Positions 1 through 11,168 are shown, counted from the first letter of the stretch. The stretch is 64,000 nt of DNA from an uncultured Oceanobacter sp. (GCA_913061185.1 CAJXTI010000001.1:124001-188000), one strand, 5' to 3'. A program made the numbers and translations. Notes: generated by a model not told the origin, from the letters alone.

Positions 1-299
1 AACGTATCGGTTCCAATCGGGTAGGCCTTGTAATTTCAGATATGGCCCCCAACATGAGTGGAGTGAGTTCGATTGATCAGCCCGGTGCGATGTATCTGGT
101 TGAGCTGGCGCTGGATATGGCGCGGCAAGTGTTAAGTCCTGGTGGCAATTTTGTCGCCAAGGTGTTTCAGGGAGAAGGGTATGATGATTACCTCAAGGAT
201 CTTCGTGCATCCTTTGATAAAGTGCTGATTCGCAAGCCCAAGGCGTCCAGGCCCAGGTCTCGAGAGGTCTATATTGTTGCGAAAGGTTTCCGTGGCTAG
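1..299 (+). CDS. rlmE: 23S rRNA 2'-O-methyltransferase RlmE (FtsJ), C-terminal part
   Basis: This is the end of the SAM-dependent enzyme that methylates U2552 of 23S rRNA in the 50S subunit. The reading frame is open from base 3 and enters the window mid-gene. The visible residues include the FtsJ hallmark SDMAPNMSG, the [11 protein letters not shown] helix, and [10 protein letters not shown] and [13 protein letters not shown] at the C terminus, all typical of RlmE. It lies just upstream of ftsH, as in many gammaproteobacteria. The 5' half lies outside the window. Confidence 0.95.
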   Translation, partial: RIGSNRVGLVISDMAPNMSGVSSIDQPGAMYLVELALDMARQVLSPGGNFVAKVFQGEGYDDYLKDLRASFDKVLIRKPKASRPRSREVYIVAKGFRG

Positions 300-366
300 T
301 GGATGCTTGCTAAGCTAAGACAGAATCAAGGCGTTATACGCCTGTAATAGAGAGGTAGTGCCACCC

Positions 367-2292
367 ATGGCAAAGAATTTCGTACTGTGGGCAGTGATTG
401 CTGCGGTCCTGATGATGGTGTTTAACAACTTCCAGAACGTCGGGCGTGGTAATGAACTGTCGTACTCAGAATTTATCACTGCTGTTGAAAGCGGCCAGGT
501 TGAGCGCGTTACGATTGCGGGTCAGAACATTACCGGCACCAGCAGCAATGGTGAGTCGTTTGAAACTGTACTGCCAGCTTATGACGACAAGCTGATGGAT
601 ACGCTGCTGAATAATCAGGTCAAGGTGGTTGGTGAAAAGCCTGAAAAACAGGGCTTCTTTACCCAGTTACTGCTGGCGTCGCTGCCTATTTTGATCATTC
701 TGGCGGTGTTTATGTTTTTCATGCGTCAGATGCAAGGGGGCGGTTCCGGTCGCGGAGGCCCGATGGCCTTTGGTAAAAGCAAGGCCAAGCTGCTGAGTGA
801 AGACCAGATCAAAACCACCTTTGAAGATGTGGCTGGTTGCGATGAAGCGAAGGAAGACGTTAAAGAGCTGGTTGAATTTCTGCGTGACCCTGGCAAGTAC
901 CAGCGACTGGGAGGCAAGATTCCCCGTGGTGTCTTGATGGTGGGGCAGCCCGGTACCGGTAAAACCCTGCTGGCCAAAGCGATTGCAGGTGAAGCCAAGG
1001 TGCCGTTTTTCTCCATCTCCGGTTCTGACTTCGTCGAAATGTTTGTTGGCGTGGGTGCATCCCGTGTGCGGGATATGTTTGATCAGGCCAAGAAGCAGGC
1101 ACCTTGTATTATCTTTATTGATGAAATCGATGCCGTTGGTCGTTCTCGTGGTGTTGGGATTGGCGGCGGTAACGACGAGCGCGAACAGACCCTGAACCAG
1201 TTGCTGGTTGAGATGGACGGCTTTGAGGTTAACGACGGCATTATTGTGATTGCTGCTACTAACCGCCCTGATGTACTCGACCCTGCGCTGTTGCGTCCTG
1301 GTCGCTTCGATCGCCAGGTGGTGGTCGGTTTGCCGGATATTCGTGGCCGTGAGCAAATCCTCAAGGTGCATATGCGTAAAGTACCTGTTGCAGACAATGT
1401 TAATGCTTCTGTGATTGCCCGTGGTACGCCAGGATTTTCCGGTGCAGATCTGGCGAATCTGGTGAATGAAGCAGCGTTGTTTGCGGCACGTGCAAACAGC
1501 AATCACGTTACCATGGAAGAGTTCGAGCAAGCCAAGGACAAGATCCTGATGGGTGCCGAACGCAAGACCATGGTGATGTCGGAGAAAGAAAAGACCAACA
1601 CAGCCTATCATGAGGCAGGTCACGCCATTGTTGGGCGTCTGGTGCCGGAGCATGACCCTGTTTATAAGGTTTCGATTATTCCGCGTGGACGGGCACTAGG
1701 TGTCACTATGTTCTTGCCTGAAGAAGATCGTCATTCCATCAGCAAACGTGGTATCGAAAGCAATATCTGTTCGCTTTATGGCGGACGTATTGCTGAAGAG
1801 ATGACTCTGGGTCGGGATGGTGTTACGACAGGTGCTTCCAACGACATTGAGCGTGCGACCAAGTATGCCCGCAACTATGTTACCAAGTGGGGGTTGTCCG
1901 AGAAACTGGGCGCACAGCTGTACACCGAAGAAGAGCAGCAAGGCTATTTGGGAGCGGCAGGTGGTGGCCAGTTGTCCCATCTTTCAGACGATACCGCGCG
2001 AGTGATTGATGCTGAAGTCAAAGGCCTGCTGGATCGTTGTTATCAGCGTGCAGCGACCATTCTGGAAGAAAATCGTGACAAGCTCGAGCTGATGAAAGAC
2101 GCCTTGATGGAATATGAGACGATCGATGCAGATCAGATCAACGAGATCATGTCTGGACGTAAGCCGAGCCCGCCAAAGTCATGGGATGACCGCAATTCCT
2201 CAGGGCCTTCTGCACCTGCCAGCGAAGAAAGTCGCGATATGGCACAGGATCCAGATGATGATGCAGCCGGAGAAACTGCCAGCGATCGTTGA
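367..2292 (+). CDS. ftsH: ATP-dependent zinc metalloprotease FtsH
   Basis: Membrane-anchored AAA+ protease that degrades misfolded membrane proteins and short-lived regulators such as LpxC and sigma-32 (known of the family). Two N-terminal membrane segments (about residues 4-24 and 95-118) flank a periplasmic loop. The AAA domain has a Walker A GQPGTGKT near residue 193, Walker B FIDEID and the second region of homology. The zinc motif HEAGH is near residue 415. The length of 641 aa is normal. The ATG at 367 is chosen over the in-frame GTG at 358 because it sits about 10 bases after AGAGAGGT and gives the usual MAKN start. The acidic low-complexity C-terminal tail is ordinary. Confidence 0.98.
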   Translation: MAKNFVLWAVIAAVLMMVFNNFQNVGRGNELSYSEFITAVESGQVERVTIAGQNITGTSSNGESFETVLPAYDDKLMDTLLNNQVKVVGEKPEKQGFFTQLLLASLPILIILAVFMFFMRQMQGGGSGRGGPMAFGKSKAKLLSEDQIKTTFEDVAGCDEAKEDVKELVEFLRDPGKYQRLGGKIPRGVLMVGQPGTGKTLLAKAIAGEAKVPFFSISGSDFVEMFVGVGASRVRDMFDQAKKQAPCIIFIDEIDAVGRSRGVGIGGGNDEREQTLNQLLVEMDGFEVNDGIIVIAATNRPDVLDPALLRPGRFDRQVVVGLPDIRGREQILKVHMRKVPVADNVNASVIARGTPGFSGADLANLVNEAALFAARANSNHVTMEEFEQAKDKILMGAERKTMVMSEKEKTNTAYHEAGHAIVGRLVPEHDPVYKVSIIPRGRALGVTMFLPEEDRHSISKRGIESNICSLYGGRIAEEMTLGRDGVTTGASNDIERATKYARNYVTKWGLSEKLGAQLYTEEEQQGYLGAAGGGQLSHLSDDTARVIDAEVKGLLDRCYQRAATILEENRDKLELMKDALMEYETIDADQINEIMSGRKPSPPKSWDDRNSSGPSAPASEESRDMAQDPDDDAAGETASDR

Positions 2293-2311
2293 CAGCTTCT
2301 GTTTGGTTTTT

Positions 2312-2340
2312 AAAGAGCGGCAGTCGCCGCTCTTTCTGTT
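2312..2340 (+). terminator. Rho-independent terminator after ftsH
   Basis: A perfect 10-bp stem (AAAGAGCGGC / GCCGCTCTTT) closes a 4-base loop and is followed by a T-rich stretch. It separates ftsH from folP. Confidence 0.8.
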
Positions 2341-2499
2341 TCTGATTGTTTCTGGCTGTTTCTGTTTTTGTACGTTGCCAATACGGGTTCAGAGGTTTCC
2401 CTGAGTCAATTTGCCGTGGTCGGAGATGGACGAGCCGGTTTAGTTACACGTGTGTGGAAACAGGATGGTTCTCCGCTATCTGAATGGATAAAAAACGCA

Positions 2500-3339
2500 G
2501 TGATTCTTCAATGTGGTAAACGCCAGTTGTCCCTTGTTCGCCCGGTGGTGATGGGGATCGTGAATACAACTCCTGATTCTTTTTCTGATGGTGGCTGCTA
2601 CAACAGTCTGGAGGCTGCTTTGCGTCAGGCTGCGCGTCTGGTTGCTGACGGTGCTGAAATAATCGACATTGGTGGTGAATCTACCCGGCCTGGTGCCGAT
2701 CCGGTGTCGACATCGGCAGAGCTGGATCGGGTGGTGCCTGTTGTTGCGGCCATTGCCCGAGAGCTCGATGTGGTTATTTCTGTTGATACCAGTACGGCTG
2801 AGGTGATGGCTGAGTCTGCCGTGGCAGGCGCGCATTTGATTAACGACGTTCGTGCACTGGGGCGGAATGGCGCGATCGAAGCTGCTGCGGCGTCTGGCTT
2901 GCCGATATGCCTGATGCATATGCAAGGGCAGCCGGATTCCATGCAGCAAGCCCCGTACTACGACTCTGTTGTTGACGAGGTCTACGGTTTTCTTGAGCAG
3001 CGAATTCAAGCCTGTCTGGCGGCCGGAATCGATAGCAGCCGGCTGTTGGTTGACCCCGGTTTTGGCTTTGGTAAAAGCTGTGAACACAACTTTGAATTGA
3101 TGCGACGACTACAAGCGTTTGCCCGGCTGGGTCTGCCAATATTGGCGGGCTTGTCCCGCAAGCGCATGATTGCTGAAGTAACCGGTGTAATACAGCCGAC
3201 TCAGCGGGTGACGGGCAGTGTTGCTGGCGCGGTGATTTGTGCTATGAATGGTGCCCGGATTCTACGGGTGCATGACGTTAAGGAAACAGTTGAAGCGATG
3301 AAAGTAGTGTCGGCGACGTTGGGAGTACTTCATGGCTAG
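2500..3339 (+). CDS. folP: Dihydropteroate synthase FolP
   Basis: Condenses p-aminobenzoate with hydroxymethyl-dihydropterin diphosphate in folate synthesis; target of sulfonamides. Signatures visible are [53 protein letters not shown] and the C-terminal [10 protein letters not shown]. The frame is open upstream to 2368, but a GTG at 2500 gives 279 aa, matching the family, and starts just before the conserved QCG strand. The ribosome-binding site there (ATGGATAAA) is weak, so the start is uncertain. The 3' end overlaps glmM by 8 bases, indicating translational coupling. Confidence 0.95.
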   Translation: MILQCGKRQLSLVRPVVMGIVNTTPDSFSDGGCYNSLEAALRQAARLVADGAEIIDIGGESTRPGADPVSTSAELDRVVPVVAAIARELDVVISVDTSTAEVMAESAVAGAHLINDVRALGRNGAIEAAAASGLPICLMHMQGQPDSMQQAPYYDSVVDEVYGFLEQRIQACLAAGIDSSRLLVDPGFGFGKSCEHNFELMRRLQAFARLGLPILAGLSRKRMIAEVTGVIQPTQRVTGSVAGAVICAMNGARILRVHDVKETVEAMKVVSATLGVLHG

Positions 3340-4669
3340 GCAATATTTTGGTACCGATGGTATTCGTGGTCGGGTAGGTGAAGCCCCTATTACACCGGAC
3401 TTTGTTATGCGGCTCGGCTGGGCGGCGGGCAAGGTGTTCTCTCAGCAGGGTAAAAGCAAAATCCTGATTGGCAAGGACACCCGTATCTCGGGTTATATGT
3501 TTGAATCGGCGCTTGAAGCCGGGTTGTCTGCAGCGGGGGTTGATATTGCCTTGCTGGGACCAATCCCCACACCGGGTATAGCTTACTTGACCCGAACGTT
3601 TCGTGCTCAGGCCGGGATTGTCATCAGCGCTTCTCACAACCCTTATTATGATAATGGCATCAAGTTTTTCTCCGGGCTGGGACAAAAGTTACCTGACGCG
3701 ACCGAGGAAGCCATTGAGCACTATTTGCAGCAGCCCATGGTTTGTGTCGATTCGCAGCAATTGGGCAAGGCGGTACGGATCAATGATGCGGCCGGGCGTT
3801 ATACCGAGTTCTGTAAGGGAACCGCCAGCTCGTTGAATTTACGTGGCCTGAAAATTGTGCTGGATTGCGCTCATGGTGCAACCTATGCGATAGCGCCGGC
3901 GGTATTTTCTGAGCTGGGGGCCGAAATTATTGTGCTGGCCAATCAGCCAGACGGATTTAACATTAATCGTGATGTGGGTTCGACCGAACCAGAATTGTTA
4001 CGCCGCCGGGTATTGGAAGAAAGTGCAGACCTGGGCATCGCCTTTGATGGTGATGGTGACCGGGTGGTGATGGTGGATCATCGCGGTGAACTGGTTGATG
4101 GCGATCAGCTGTTGTATATCATGGCTGTCCATGCACAGCAAAGCGGTCGCTTGCGGGGTGGGGTGGTCGGAACACTGATGAGTAATATGGGCCTGGAGTT
4201 GGGCCTGCGCGAGCTGGATATCCCTTTTTTGCGAGCCAGGGTGGGTGACCGCTATGTGATGCAAAAACTGGATGAACAAGGCTGGCGTCTGGGTGGAGAG
4301 TCGTCTGGTCATTTGCTGGCACTGGATGTGCAGACCACTGGTGATGGTATTGTGGCTGCGTTGCAGGTGCTGACGGCCTTGATGGAAACCGGCACTTCGT
4401 TACATGACTGGCACACGCGCATGCGCAAAATGCCGCAGGTCATGATTAATGTACAGCGCAGTAAACAGATGGATATCAATACGTCGGTCGCTATTCGAGA
4501 AGCCGTTGTGGATATTGAATCGACTCTGGCTGGGCGCGGTCGAGTGTTATTACGACCGTCTGGTACTGAGCCGGTGGTGCGGGTGATGATTGAGGCAGAA
4601 ACAGACACGCTGGCCAAAACGTTGGCACAGCAGCTGGCTGCTGTTGTTGAATCTGAATTGAGTGGGTAA
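3332..4669 (+). CDS. glmM: Phosphoglucosamine mutase GlmM
   Basis: Interconverts glucosamine-6-phosphate and glucosamine-1-phosphate on the way to UDP-GlcNAc for peptidoglycan and LPS. The 445-aa protein opens with [12 protein letters not shown]. It carries the phosphoserine loop [14 protein letters not shown] (catalytic Ser about 101), the metal loop DGDGDR, the substrate loop GGESSGH and the phosphate-binding [12 protein letters not shown]. The GGGAG ribosome site before the ATG lies inside the end of folP. The folP-glmM-tpiA order is conserved in Pseudomonas and relatives. Confidence 0.97.
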   Translation: MARQYFGTDGIRGRVGEAPITPDFVMRLGWAAGKVFSQQGKSKILIGKDTRISGYMFESALEAGLSAAGVDIALLGPIPTPGIAYLTRTFRAQAGIVISASHNPYYDNGIKFFSGLGQKLPDATEEAIEHYLQQPMVCVDSQQLGKAVRINDAAGRYTEFCKGTASSLNLRGLKIVLDCAHGATYAIAPAVFSELGAEIIVLANQPDGFNINRDVGSTEPELLRRRVLEESADLGIAFDGDGDRVVMVDHRGELVDGDQLLYIMAVHAQQSGRLRGGVVGTLMSNMGLELGLRELDIPFLRARVGDRYVMQKLDEQGWRLGGESSGHLLALDVQTTGDGIVAALQVLTALMETGTSLHDWHTRMRKMPQVMINVQRSKQMDINTSVAIREAVVDIESTLAGRGRVLLRPSGTEPVVRVMIEAETDTLAKTLAQQLAAVVESELSG

Positions 4670-4796
4670 AGCAGAACTGAATTGTTGAACGGACTGCTTA
4701 TTGGGTGGCCGGGGTGAGCGGGTGAATGCGCGCTTCGGCTTGTTTCGCGGACGCTTCTTGGATAGTATCTGCGCTCTTTGAATTTGGGAGTATCCC

Positions 4797-5537
4797 GTGC
4801 GTCGCTTGATGATTGCCGGTAACTGGAAAATGAACGCTGCGAGCGACACAACGGCTGCATGGCTTGATGCCGTTGTCGCAGTGAATGCACCGGAGCGCGA
4901 TCTGGTGGTGTGTCCGCCGTTTCCGTATCTGGGTCAGGTGGTTGCAGGGCTTGAACAAAGTCAGCTCCAGGTGGGTGCACAGAATTGTGCCAGCGAAGAG
5001 GCCGGTGCTTATACCGGTGAGGTGTCTGTTGCCATGCTCGCTGACGTAGGCTGCCAGTACGTTATTATCGGCCACTCCGAGCGTCGTGCACTGTATGCCG
5101 AAAGCAACGAGCTGGTACTGGCGAAAACGCGTCGTGTACTGACGGCTGGCCTGAAAGCGATTGTTTGCGTTGGTGAAACACTGTCAGAGCGTCAGGCGGG
5201 TAATGCTGAGCAAGTTGTTGGTCAGCAGTTGTCGCTACTGCTTTCGGAGCTGAGCACCTCGGAATGGCAAGCGGTGATTATTGCCTATGAGCCGGTCTGG
5301 GCTATCGGTACTGGCGAAACGGCAACGCCGGAGCAAGCTCAGGCGGTGCATCAATTTATTCGCAGTCAGCTGGCGGCTCGTGATGTTGGCTTGGCCGAAG
5401 CGACTCAAATTCTCTACGGCGGCAGCGTAAAAGCAGATAATGCCCGAGAATTGTTTTCTCAACCCGATATCGATGGCGGTCTGGTGGGCGGTGCTTCACT
5501 GGATGCTGACCAATTTCTGAAAATTTGCACGGCTTAG
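4797..5537 (+). CDS. tpiA: Triosephosphate isomerase TpiA
   Basis: Glycolytic and gluconeogenic enzyme interconverting dihydroxyacetone phosphate and glyceraldehyde-3-phosphate. The 246-aa TIM barrel shows GNWKMN (Lys), IIGHSERR (His), the catalytic-Glu region AYEPVWAIGTG and YGGSVKADN with GGLVGGASL at the phosphate site. It starts with GTG at 4797, preceded by a good TTGGGAG site. secG follows after 6 bases. Confidence 0.97.
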   Translation: MRRLMIAGNWKMNAASDTTAAWLDAVVAVNAPERDLVVCPPFPYLGQVVAGLEQSQLQVGAQNCASEEAGAYTGEVSVAMLADVGCQYVIIGHSERRALYAESNELVLAKTRRVLTAGLKAIVCVGETLSERQAGNAEQVVGQQLSLLLSELSTSEWQAVIIAYEPVWAIGTGETATPEQAQAVHQFIRSQLAARDVGLAEATQILYGGSVKADNARELFSQPDIDGGLVGGASLDADQFLKICTA

Positions 5538-5543
5538 GAAAGT

Positions 5544-5933
5544 ATGGAATCTATCATTCTCGTTGTTCATGTCCTGTTGGCACTTGGTATCGTTGGTTTT
5601 GTGATGTTGCAGCAAGGCAAGGGCGCTGATGCCGGCGCTTCGTTTGGTGCTGGCGCGTCGCAAACTGTCTTTGGCAGCAGCGGCTCAGGCAATTTTCTCA
5701 GTCATACGACGGCCTACCTGGCGGCGGCTTTTTTTGTTACCAGCCTGGGGTTGGGTATTTATGCCAAGCAAAAGGCCGAAAGTGTGGCAAATATTGGTAT
5801 TCCTGCTCAGGAAGTGATTGAAAAGCTTGAGAAAGATACCCCACTTGTGGAAGAATACGCGCCTGCTTTGGATGCACCTGAATTAGATGCATCTTCGACC
5901 GATGAACCTGTGGTTGAACAAACCAACCAGTAG
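5544..5933 (+). CDS. secG: Preprotein translocase subunit SecG
   Basis: Small inner-membrane subunit of the SecYEG channel. The 129-aa protein has two membrane segments (about residues 1-20 and 53-73). They flank the conserved cytoplasmic loop with QQGKGADAGASFGAGASQTVFG. The C-terminal tail is acidic and variable. It follows tpiA by 6 bases, suggesting one transcript, and is followed by a tRNA-Leu gene, the usual arrangement in this group. Confidence 0.95.
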   Translation: MESIILVVHVLLALGIVGFVMLQQGKGADAGASFGAGASQTVFGSSGSGNFLSHTTAYLAAAFFVTSLGLGIYAKQKAESVANIGIPAQEVIEKLEKDTPLVEEYAPALDAPELDASSTDEPVVEQTNQ

Positions 5934-5955
5934 GCTCATTTGGCCAAGTCTTGAT

Positions 5956-6041
5956 GCGGATGTGGTGGAATTGGTAGACACGCCATCTTGAGGGGGTGGT
6001 GAGCAATGCTCGTGCGAGTTCGAGTCTCGCTATCCGCACCA
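5956..6041 (+). tRNA. tRNA-Leu (anticodon GAG), CCA encoded
   Basis: An 86-nt class II tRNA. The acceptor stem GCGGATG pairs with TATCCGC and ACCA is encoded. The D arm TGGTGGAATTGGTAGACA is typical of tRNA-Leu. The anticodon stem CCATC/GGTGG holds the loop TTGAGGG (GAG). A long variable arm and the T arm GAGTTCGAGTCTC follow. The position between secG and rimP matches Pseudomonas. Confidence 0.96.
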
Positions 6042-6055
6042 ACCCAGCTTTAGTG

Positions 6056-6080
6056 AAAAAGCGATGCTGTTCGCTTTTTT
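6056..6080 (+). terminator. Terminator after tRNA-Leu
   Basis: A-rich 5' arm AAAAAGCGA, a short loop, and TCGCTTTTTT form a stem ending in a T run just after the tRNA. Confidence 0.7.
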
Positions 6081-6093
6081 GGTCTGAACGCCC

Positions 6094-6099
6094 TATAAT
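6094..6099 (+). promoter_or_regulatory. Candidate -10 box (TATAAT) upstream of rimP
   Basis: An exact TATAAT lies between two terminators, but the hexamer 17 bases upstream is a poor -35. It may drive the rimP-nusA-infB operon or a short RNA ended by the hairpin at 6122-6146. Confidence 0.4.
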
Positions 6100-6121
6100 G
6101 CGTCGGCCTTAAGCTGTCCCC

Positions 6122-6146
6122 AAGCCCCTCATGTCAGGGGCTTTTT
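6122..6146 (+). terminator. Intrinsic terminator or attenuator in the rimP leader
   Basis: AAGCCCC and GGGGCTT pair around an 8-base loop and are followed by TTTTT, about 20 bases after the TATAAT box. Confidence 0.65.
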
Positions 6147-6259
6147 AGTAGCTGTCGTCACCGTCAAACGCTGTCTGGTGACGAATGCCGGAAGATTGGT
6201 ATCGTTCGGCGTAAAGATTTGGCAGATCTGTTGTCTGGTAGTCAGGCAGCAATATCGGG

Positions 6260-6285
6260 CTGGGCACTAGGTGCCCAGTTTTTGT
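6260..6285 (+). terminator. Second leader hairpin with T run before rimP
   Basis: CTGGGCAC-TAG-GTGCCCAG followed by TTTTTG lies 20 bases before the rimP start. Leaders with terminators or attenuators are known upstream of nusA operons, which are autoregulated in E. coli. Confidence 0.65.
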
Positions 6286-6304
6286 TTCTGAGAGGTAAAA
6301 AATA

Positions 6305-6763
6305 TTGGCACGTGACGCCCGCTTGCTGGAAATGTTGGCTCCCGTTGTTGAATCAATGGGCTTTGTCTTCTGGGGTCTTGAGCTTGTTGCTCAGGGACGC
6401 CATGCGTTGTTGCGGGTGTATATTGACCATGCAGACGGGATTACTGTCGACAATTGCGCGGACGTCAGTCGTCAGATTGGCAGTGTGCTGGATGTAGAAG
6501 ACCCGATTTCCCAGGACTACACTCTGGAAGTGTCTTCCCCCGGCATGGATCGTCCCCTGTTTACCATGGATCAATACACGCAGTCGGTTGGTGAAATGAT
6601 CGAATTACGTCTGCGTATGCCTTTTGATGGACGCCGCAAATTCAAGGGACGTCTTCAGGGCATAGAGGAGCAGGATCTTGTTTTGCTGGTCGATGACCAC
6701 GAATACCTGCTGCCTGTCGAGCTGATTGAAAAAGCTCATATTGTTCCCAATTTTGATAACTAA
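6305..6763 (+). CDS. rimP: Ribosome maturation factor RimP
   Basis: Needed for maturation of the 30S subunit. The 152-aa protein has the N-terminal alpha/beta domain (LRVYIDHADGITVDNCADVSRQI, LEVSSPGMDRPL) and the C-terminal SH3-like domain ending KAHIVPNF. The start is TTG at 6305, preceded by TGAGAGGT at good distance; no ATG fits. It is the first gene of the rimP-nusA-infB-rbfA operon. Confidence 0.95.
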   Translation: MARDARLLEMLAPVVESMGFVFWGLELVAQGRHALLRVYIDHADGITVDNCADVSRQIGSVLDVEDPISQDYTLEVSSPGMDRPLFTMDQYTQSVGEMIELRLRMPFDGRRKFKGRLQGIEEQDLVLLVDDHEYLLPVELIEKAHIVPNFDN

Positions 6764-6785
6764 GGTTGCATAGCGAGGCTGGAAG

Positions 6786-8282
6786 ATGAGTAAAGAAATT
6801 CTCCTGGTCGCGGAAGCGGTTTCCAACGAAAAAGGCGTATCGCGAGACGTTATTTTTGAGGCCATCGAATCGGCATTGGCCGCCGCCGCGAAGAAACGCT
6901 ACGAAGATGAAGAAGCGACAATTCGGGTTGATATTGATCGCAAGACGGGTGACTACGATACTTATCGTAGCTGGCTGGTCGTGAGCAACGATGTGGTGCC
7001 AGGACTGGGGGACGAGTTGACCTTGCAGGAAGCGCATGACATCGACATCAATCTCCAGCCCGGTGACACCTACGAAGTTCAGGTTGATAATCCGGATTTT
7101 GGTCGTATTGCAGCTCAGGCTGCCAAACAGATTATTGTTCAGAAAGTACGTGAAGCTGAACGCGCCCAGATTGTTGAGCAATATCAGCACCGGGTGGGAG
7201 AGATTGTTAACGGCACCGTTAAAAAAGTGACCCGCGACAACGTCATTGTTGATCTTGGCAATAACGCTGAAGGCCTGCTACCGAAAGACCAGCTGATTGG
7301 CCGGGAAATCATGCGTATGGGGGATCGCGTACGCGCTATTCTGCATGCCGTTCGCCCTGAAAATCGTGGTCCCCAGCTGATGCTGAGTCGTACCATTTCA
7401 GAAATGCTGATCGAACTGTTCCGCATCGAAGTACCTGAAATTGCAGAAGAAGTGATCGAAATCAAGGGTGCTTCTCGTGATCCCGGTTCGCGCGCCAAAA
7501 TTGCAGTAAAAACCAACGACAAGCGAATAGATCCAGTCGGGGCCTGTGTTGGCATGCGCGGAGCGCGTGTGCAGGCGGTGACCAACGAACTGGGTGGCAG
7601 TGAGCGTATTGATATCGTGCTCTGGGATGATAATCCGGCGCAACTGGTCATCAACGCTATGGCTCCTGCCGACGTTGCCTCCATCGTTATGGATGAAGAA
7701 ACCAATACAATGGACGTGGCGGTAGAAAATGACAACCTGGCTCAGGCGATCGGTCGTGGTGGACAAAATGTCCGCCTGGCATCGGAGCTGACGGGCTGGA
7801 CAATCAATGTCATGACGATCGAAGATGCTGCCGCCAAGCAGAATCAGGAAGCGTCGGCTTACATTGATAACTTCATTAACGCACTCGACATCGAAGAAGA
7901 TTTTGCGGTGTTGCTGGTTGAAGAAGGCTTTACCACGCTGGAAGAGATTGCCTACATCCCGATTGACGAGATGCTGGAAATCGAAGAGCTGGATGAAGAC
8001 ATGGTAAATGAACTCCGTACTCGCGCCAAAGACGTGCTGCTGACCCGGGCAATTGCCTCGGAAGAGAAGCTCGAACAGTCGCAGCCAGCAGCAGACCTGC
8101 TGGAAATGGAGGGCATGGAAAAACACCTGGCACTGGTATTGGCCAGTAAAGGTATCTGTACGATGGAAGATCTTGCCGAGCAATCCATTGACGACCTGAT
8201 GGACATTGAGGATATGACCGAGGAGAAAGCGGCGGACCTCATCATGACCGCACGCAAGCCCTGGTTTGAGGGCAATGATTAA
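6786..8282 (+). CDS. nusA: Transcription termination/antitermination factor NusA
   Basis: RNA polymerase-binding elongation factor acting in pausing, termination and rRNA antitermination. The 498-aa protein has the N-terminal RNAP-binding domain. An S1 domain follows ([21 protein letters not shown], about residues 136-200). KH1 and KH2 contain [14 protein letters not shown] and [13 protein letters not shown]. The acidic C-terminal repeats AR1 and AR2 are typical of gammaproteobacteria and contact the RNAP alpha subunit. It lies 22 bases after rimP and 27 bases before infB. Confidence 0.98.
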   Translation: MSKEILLVAEAVSNEKGVSRDVIFEAIESALAAAAKKRYEDEEATIRVDIDRKTGDYDTYRSWLVVSNDVVPGLGDELTLQEAHDIDINLQPGDTYEVQVDNPDFGRIAAQAAKQIIVQKVREAERAQIVEQYQHRVGEIVNGTVKKVTRDNVIVDLGNNAEGLLPKDQLIGREIMRMGDRVRAILHAVRPENRGPQLMLSRTISEMLIELFRIEVPEIAEEVIEIKGASRDPGSRAKIAVKTNDKRIDPVGACVGMRGARVQAVTNELGGSERIDIVLWDDNPAQLVINAMAPADVASIVMDEETNTMDVAVENDNLAQAIGRGGQNVRLASELTGWTINVMTIEDAAAKQNQEASAYIDNFINALDIEEDFAVLLVEEGFTTLEEIAYIPIDEMLEIEELDEDMVNELRTRAKDVLLTRAIASEEKLEQSQPAADLLEMEGMEKHLALVLASKGICTMEDLAEQSIDDLMDIEDMTEEKAADLIMTARKPWFEGND

Positions 8283-8309
8283 TCTACTCACTCGGCATAG
8301 GAGAAACGT

Positions 8310-11060
8310 ATGGCAGAAGTAACAGTTAAAGAACTCGCCGACGTGGTGGGGACCAGCGTAGACCGCTTGTTGTCCCAAATGAAAGAAGCGGGCCTGCCAC
8401 AGACCGCAGCAGAACAACGAGTGTCGGACGATGAAAAAGCAGGCTTGTTGGCCTTTTTGAAAAAAAGCCATGGCGATGCAACGGATTTGGCACCCCAGAA
8501 AATCACCTTGAAGCGCAAGGTGACAACTACCTTGAAAACCGGTCAGGGTGGCAAGAAAGCCGTTTCTATTGAAGTGCGCAAAAAACGTACTTACGTCAAG
8601 CGCGATGACATGGATAAGGACGTTGAAGCGGCACGTCAGGCAGAAACTGAACGTCTGGCTGCAGAAACCAAGGCGGCAGAAGATGCTGTTCGAGTTGCAG
8701 AACGACGTGTGATTGAAGAACGTACTGCTCGCGCAGCACGTGATGCCGCAGAAGCAGAGTCTCGTGCCCAGGCCGAAGCTGCCAGCAAGCCAATTACAGA
8801 AACCGCACGGGTCAGTATTGCACCGCGTGCGGATTCGAAGGCAGGTATTGCCAAAGCAGCCGCTGAAAAAGCCGCAAAAGAAGCCGCCGCCGCGAAAGCA
8901 GCTGCCGCCGCCAAGGCAGCGAGTATTGCTCGTGCCAAGCCAGCAGTGGCCAAGACAGAACCAGCACCTGCCCAGCAGCCCAAGCGCGATGACCGTGCCC
9001 CTCGTCCGAGTAAGCCGGTAGCGACTGCGAAAGCCAAAGCGAAGCCGCTGACGGCAGAAGAAGATGCAGCCCAGAAACGCGCTGAAGCGGAAGCGGCTCA
9101 GCAACGCCAGGAAGAGCATCGCAAGAAGAGCAAGGTTGTTGATAAAAAACGCTCGGATACCCGCGAAGACAGCCGTTATATGGATGCCGATGGTGGCCAG
9201 AATGCCGGACGTCGTCGCAGCAAGCCAAAAGGCAAGGGCAGTCGCAGCCGTCAACAGCAGCAAAACAACAATGAACACGCCTTTACACGTCCAACCGCTC
9301 CGGTTATTCGTGAAGTTGAATTGCCAGAAGCCATTACGGTGGGTGAACTGGCATCCCGGATGAGTGTAAAAGCCGGTGAAGTGATCAAGATTCTGATGGG
9401 TATGGGCGTGATGGCGACCATCAACCAGACTCTGGATCAGGACACGGCGACCCTGCTGGTCGAAGATATGGGTCACAAGGTGACCAAGCTGATCTCTGAT
9501 AACCAGCTGGAAGAAGACGTTACTGACTCAGTATCCTACGAGGGTGAAGAAAAACCTCGTGCGCCAGTGGTTACCGTCATGGGTCACGTTGACCATGGTA
9601 AAACCTCGTTGCTCGACTATATCCGTCGCACACGGGTTGTTGCTGGTGAAGCCGGTGGTATTACCCAGCATATCGGTGCCTATCACGTCGAAACGGATCA
9701 CGGCATGGTGTCGTTCCTGGATACACCGGGACACGCCGCCTTCACGGCTATGCGTGCTCGTGGTGCGCAGTCAACCGACGTGGTGATCCTGGTTGTTGCT
9801 GCCGATGACGGTGTTATGCCGCAAACAGAAGAAGCGGTGCAGCATGCTCGTGCTGCTGGTGTTCCTCTGGTGGTTGCGATTAACAAGATGGACAAGGAAG
9901 GGGCGGACGTCGATCGCGTCAAGAACGAATTGTCGGCTCGCGGTGTTTTGCCAGAAGATTGGGGCGGTGATGTGCCGTTTATTCAGGTTTCTGCGCATAC
10001 CGGTCTGGGTGTCGATGACTTGCTCGAAGCGGTATTGCTGCAGGCTGAAGTACTTGAACTGAAAGCGCACTTTGATGGCCCTGGACGAGGTGTCATCGTC
10101 GAATCCCGTCTCGACAAGGGACGTGGTCCGGTAGCCACTATGCTGGTACAGAACGGTACGCTGAAGAAAGGCGATATCGTACTGGCGGGCACCTGTTATG
10201 GTCGTGCTCGTGCCTTGCTGGACGAAAACGGCAAACCGGTTGATGCCGCTGGCCCATCGATTCCGGTTGAAATTCTGGGTCTGAATGGCACACCAGATGC
10301 TGGTGACAGCTTCATGGTGGTTGAAAACGAGAAAAAAGCCCGTGAAGTGGCTGAATATCGTGAAAACAAGGCCAAGGAGCAGGTTCATCAACATCAGCAG
10401 GCAGCCAAACTGGATGCCTTGTTCAGTGGCATGGGCGAAGGTGCCCAGGCCGTGCTCAACATTGTGCTGAAGACTGATGTTCGCGGTTCGCTGGAAGCCA
10501 TTGTGTCTTCCTTGCAGAAGCTGGCAACGGACGAAGTGAAGGTGAACGTTGTATCGTCCGGTGTTGGCGGTATTACCGAAACGGACGTGACCCTGGCGGT
10601 TGCTTCCAGCGCGGTTGTCTTCGGCTTTAACGTTCGTGCTGATAACGCCGCACGGCGTATCGTTGAAAACAGCGGACTGGACATGCGTTATTACAGCGTG
10701 ATCTACGATCTGCTCGACGACGTGAAACAGGCGATGGCTGGCTTGCTGGCTCCCGAACTGCGTGAAGAAATCGTTGGTATTGCGGAAGTGCGTGATGTGT
10801 TCAACTCGCCAAAATTCGGCCAGATTGCTGGTTGTATGGTGATAGAAGGCACGGTTCACAGAAACAAGAAGATCCGCGTGCTGCGTGAAAACGTAGTGAT
10901 TTACGAAGGTGACCTGGAATCGTTGCGTCGTTACAAGGACGACGTGGCTGATGTTCGCCAGGGCATGGAGTGTGGTATCGGCGTGAAGAACTATCAGGAT
11001 GTTCGCCCAGGCGATCAGATTGAAGTATTTGACGTGCGTGAGGTTGCCCGTACTCTGTGA
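8310..11060 (+). CDS. infB: Translation initiation factor IF-2
   Basis: GTPase that brings initiator tRNA to the 30S subunit and promotes subunit joining. At 916 aa it is slightly longer than the E. coli protein. The order is an N-terminal IF2_N domain, a long Ala/Lys/Glu-rich helical linker (about residues 90-320), and a second IF2_N motif ([19 protein letters not shown]). The G domain has GHVDHGKTS near residue 425, DTPGHAAF and NKMDKEG. Domains II-IV close the protein. In E. coli, in-frame internal starts give shorter isoforms; this is plausible here but not shown. Confidence 0.98.
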   Translation: MAEVTVKELADVVGTSVDRLLSQMKEAGLPQTAAEQRVSDDEKAGLLAFLKKSHGDATDLAPQKITLKRKVTTTLKTGQGGKKAVSIEVRKKRTYVKRDDMDKDVEAARQAETERLAAETKAAEDAVRVAERRVIEERTARAARDAAEAESRAQAEAASKPITETARVSIAPRADSKAGIAKAAAEKAAKEAAAAKAAAAAKAASIARAKPAVAKTEPAPAQQPKRDDRAPRPSKPVATAKAKAKPLTAEEDAAQKRAEAEAAQQRQEEHRKKSKVVDKKRSDTREDSRYMDADGGQNAGRRRSKPKGKGSRSRQQQQNNNEHAFTRPTAPVIREVELPEAITVGELASRMSVKAGEVIKILMGMGVMATINQTLDQDTATLLVEDMGHKVTKLISDNQLEEDVTDSVSYEGEEKPRAPVVTVMGHVDHGKTSLLDYIRRTRVVAGEAGGITQHIGAYHVETDHGMVSFLDTPGHAAFTAMRARGAQSTDVVILVVAADDGVMPQTEEAVQHARAAGVPLVVAINKMDKEGADVDRVKNELSARGVLPEDWGGDVPFIQVSAHTGLGVDDLLEAVLLQAEVLELKAHFDGPGRGVIVESRLDKGRGPVATMLVQNGTLKKGDIVLAGTCYGRARALLDENGKPVDAAGPSIPVEILGLNGTPDAGDSFMVVENEKKAREVAEYRENKAKEQVHQHQQAAKLDALFSGMGEGAQAVLNIVLKTDVRGSLEAIVSSLQKLATDEVKVNVVSSGVGGITETDVTLAVASSAVVFGFNVRADNAARRIVENSGLDMRYYSVIYDLLDDVKQAMAGLLAPELREEIVGIAEVRDVFNSPKFGQIAGCMVIEGTVHRNKKIRVLRENVVIYEGDLESLRRYKDDVADVRQGMECGIGVKNYQDVRPGDQIEVFDVREVARTL

Positions 11061-11098
11061 TCCACAAGACGCATTGTGCGTCTCGGGTCTGAACCCTG

Positions 11099-11127
11099 AC
11101 CAAAGCCCGGCCTTGCCGGGCTTTGGT
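11099..11127 (+). terminator. Intercistronic hairpin between infB and rbfA
   Basis: A 13-bp stem (ACCAAAGCCCGGC paired with its complement) with a 3-base loop but no T run. It is probably an attenuator or RNA-stabilising hairpin rather than a full terminator. Confidence 0.5.
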
Positions 11128-11168
11128 GTCTGTAGCCTGCGCACCAGTCGCAGCAAGAGAGAGAAATC

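Noticed and set aside
667-1653. Long minus-strand frame (328 codons) inside ftsH
   Set aside because: It lies wholly opposite a certain gene, has a His/Gln-rich composition typical of antisense frames, and no ribosome site.
7398-9476. 692-codon minus-strand frame opposite nusA and infB
   Set aside because: Phe/Cys/His-rich translation with no recognisable domain; it mirrors the codon bias of infB and is an antisense shadow.
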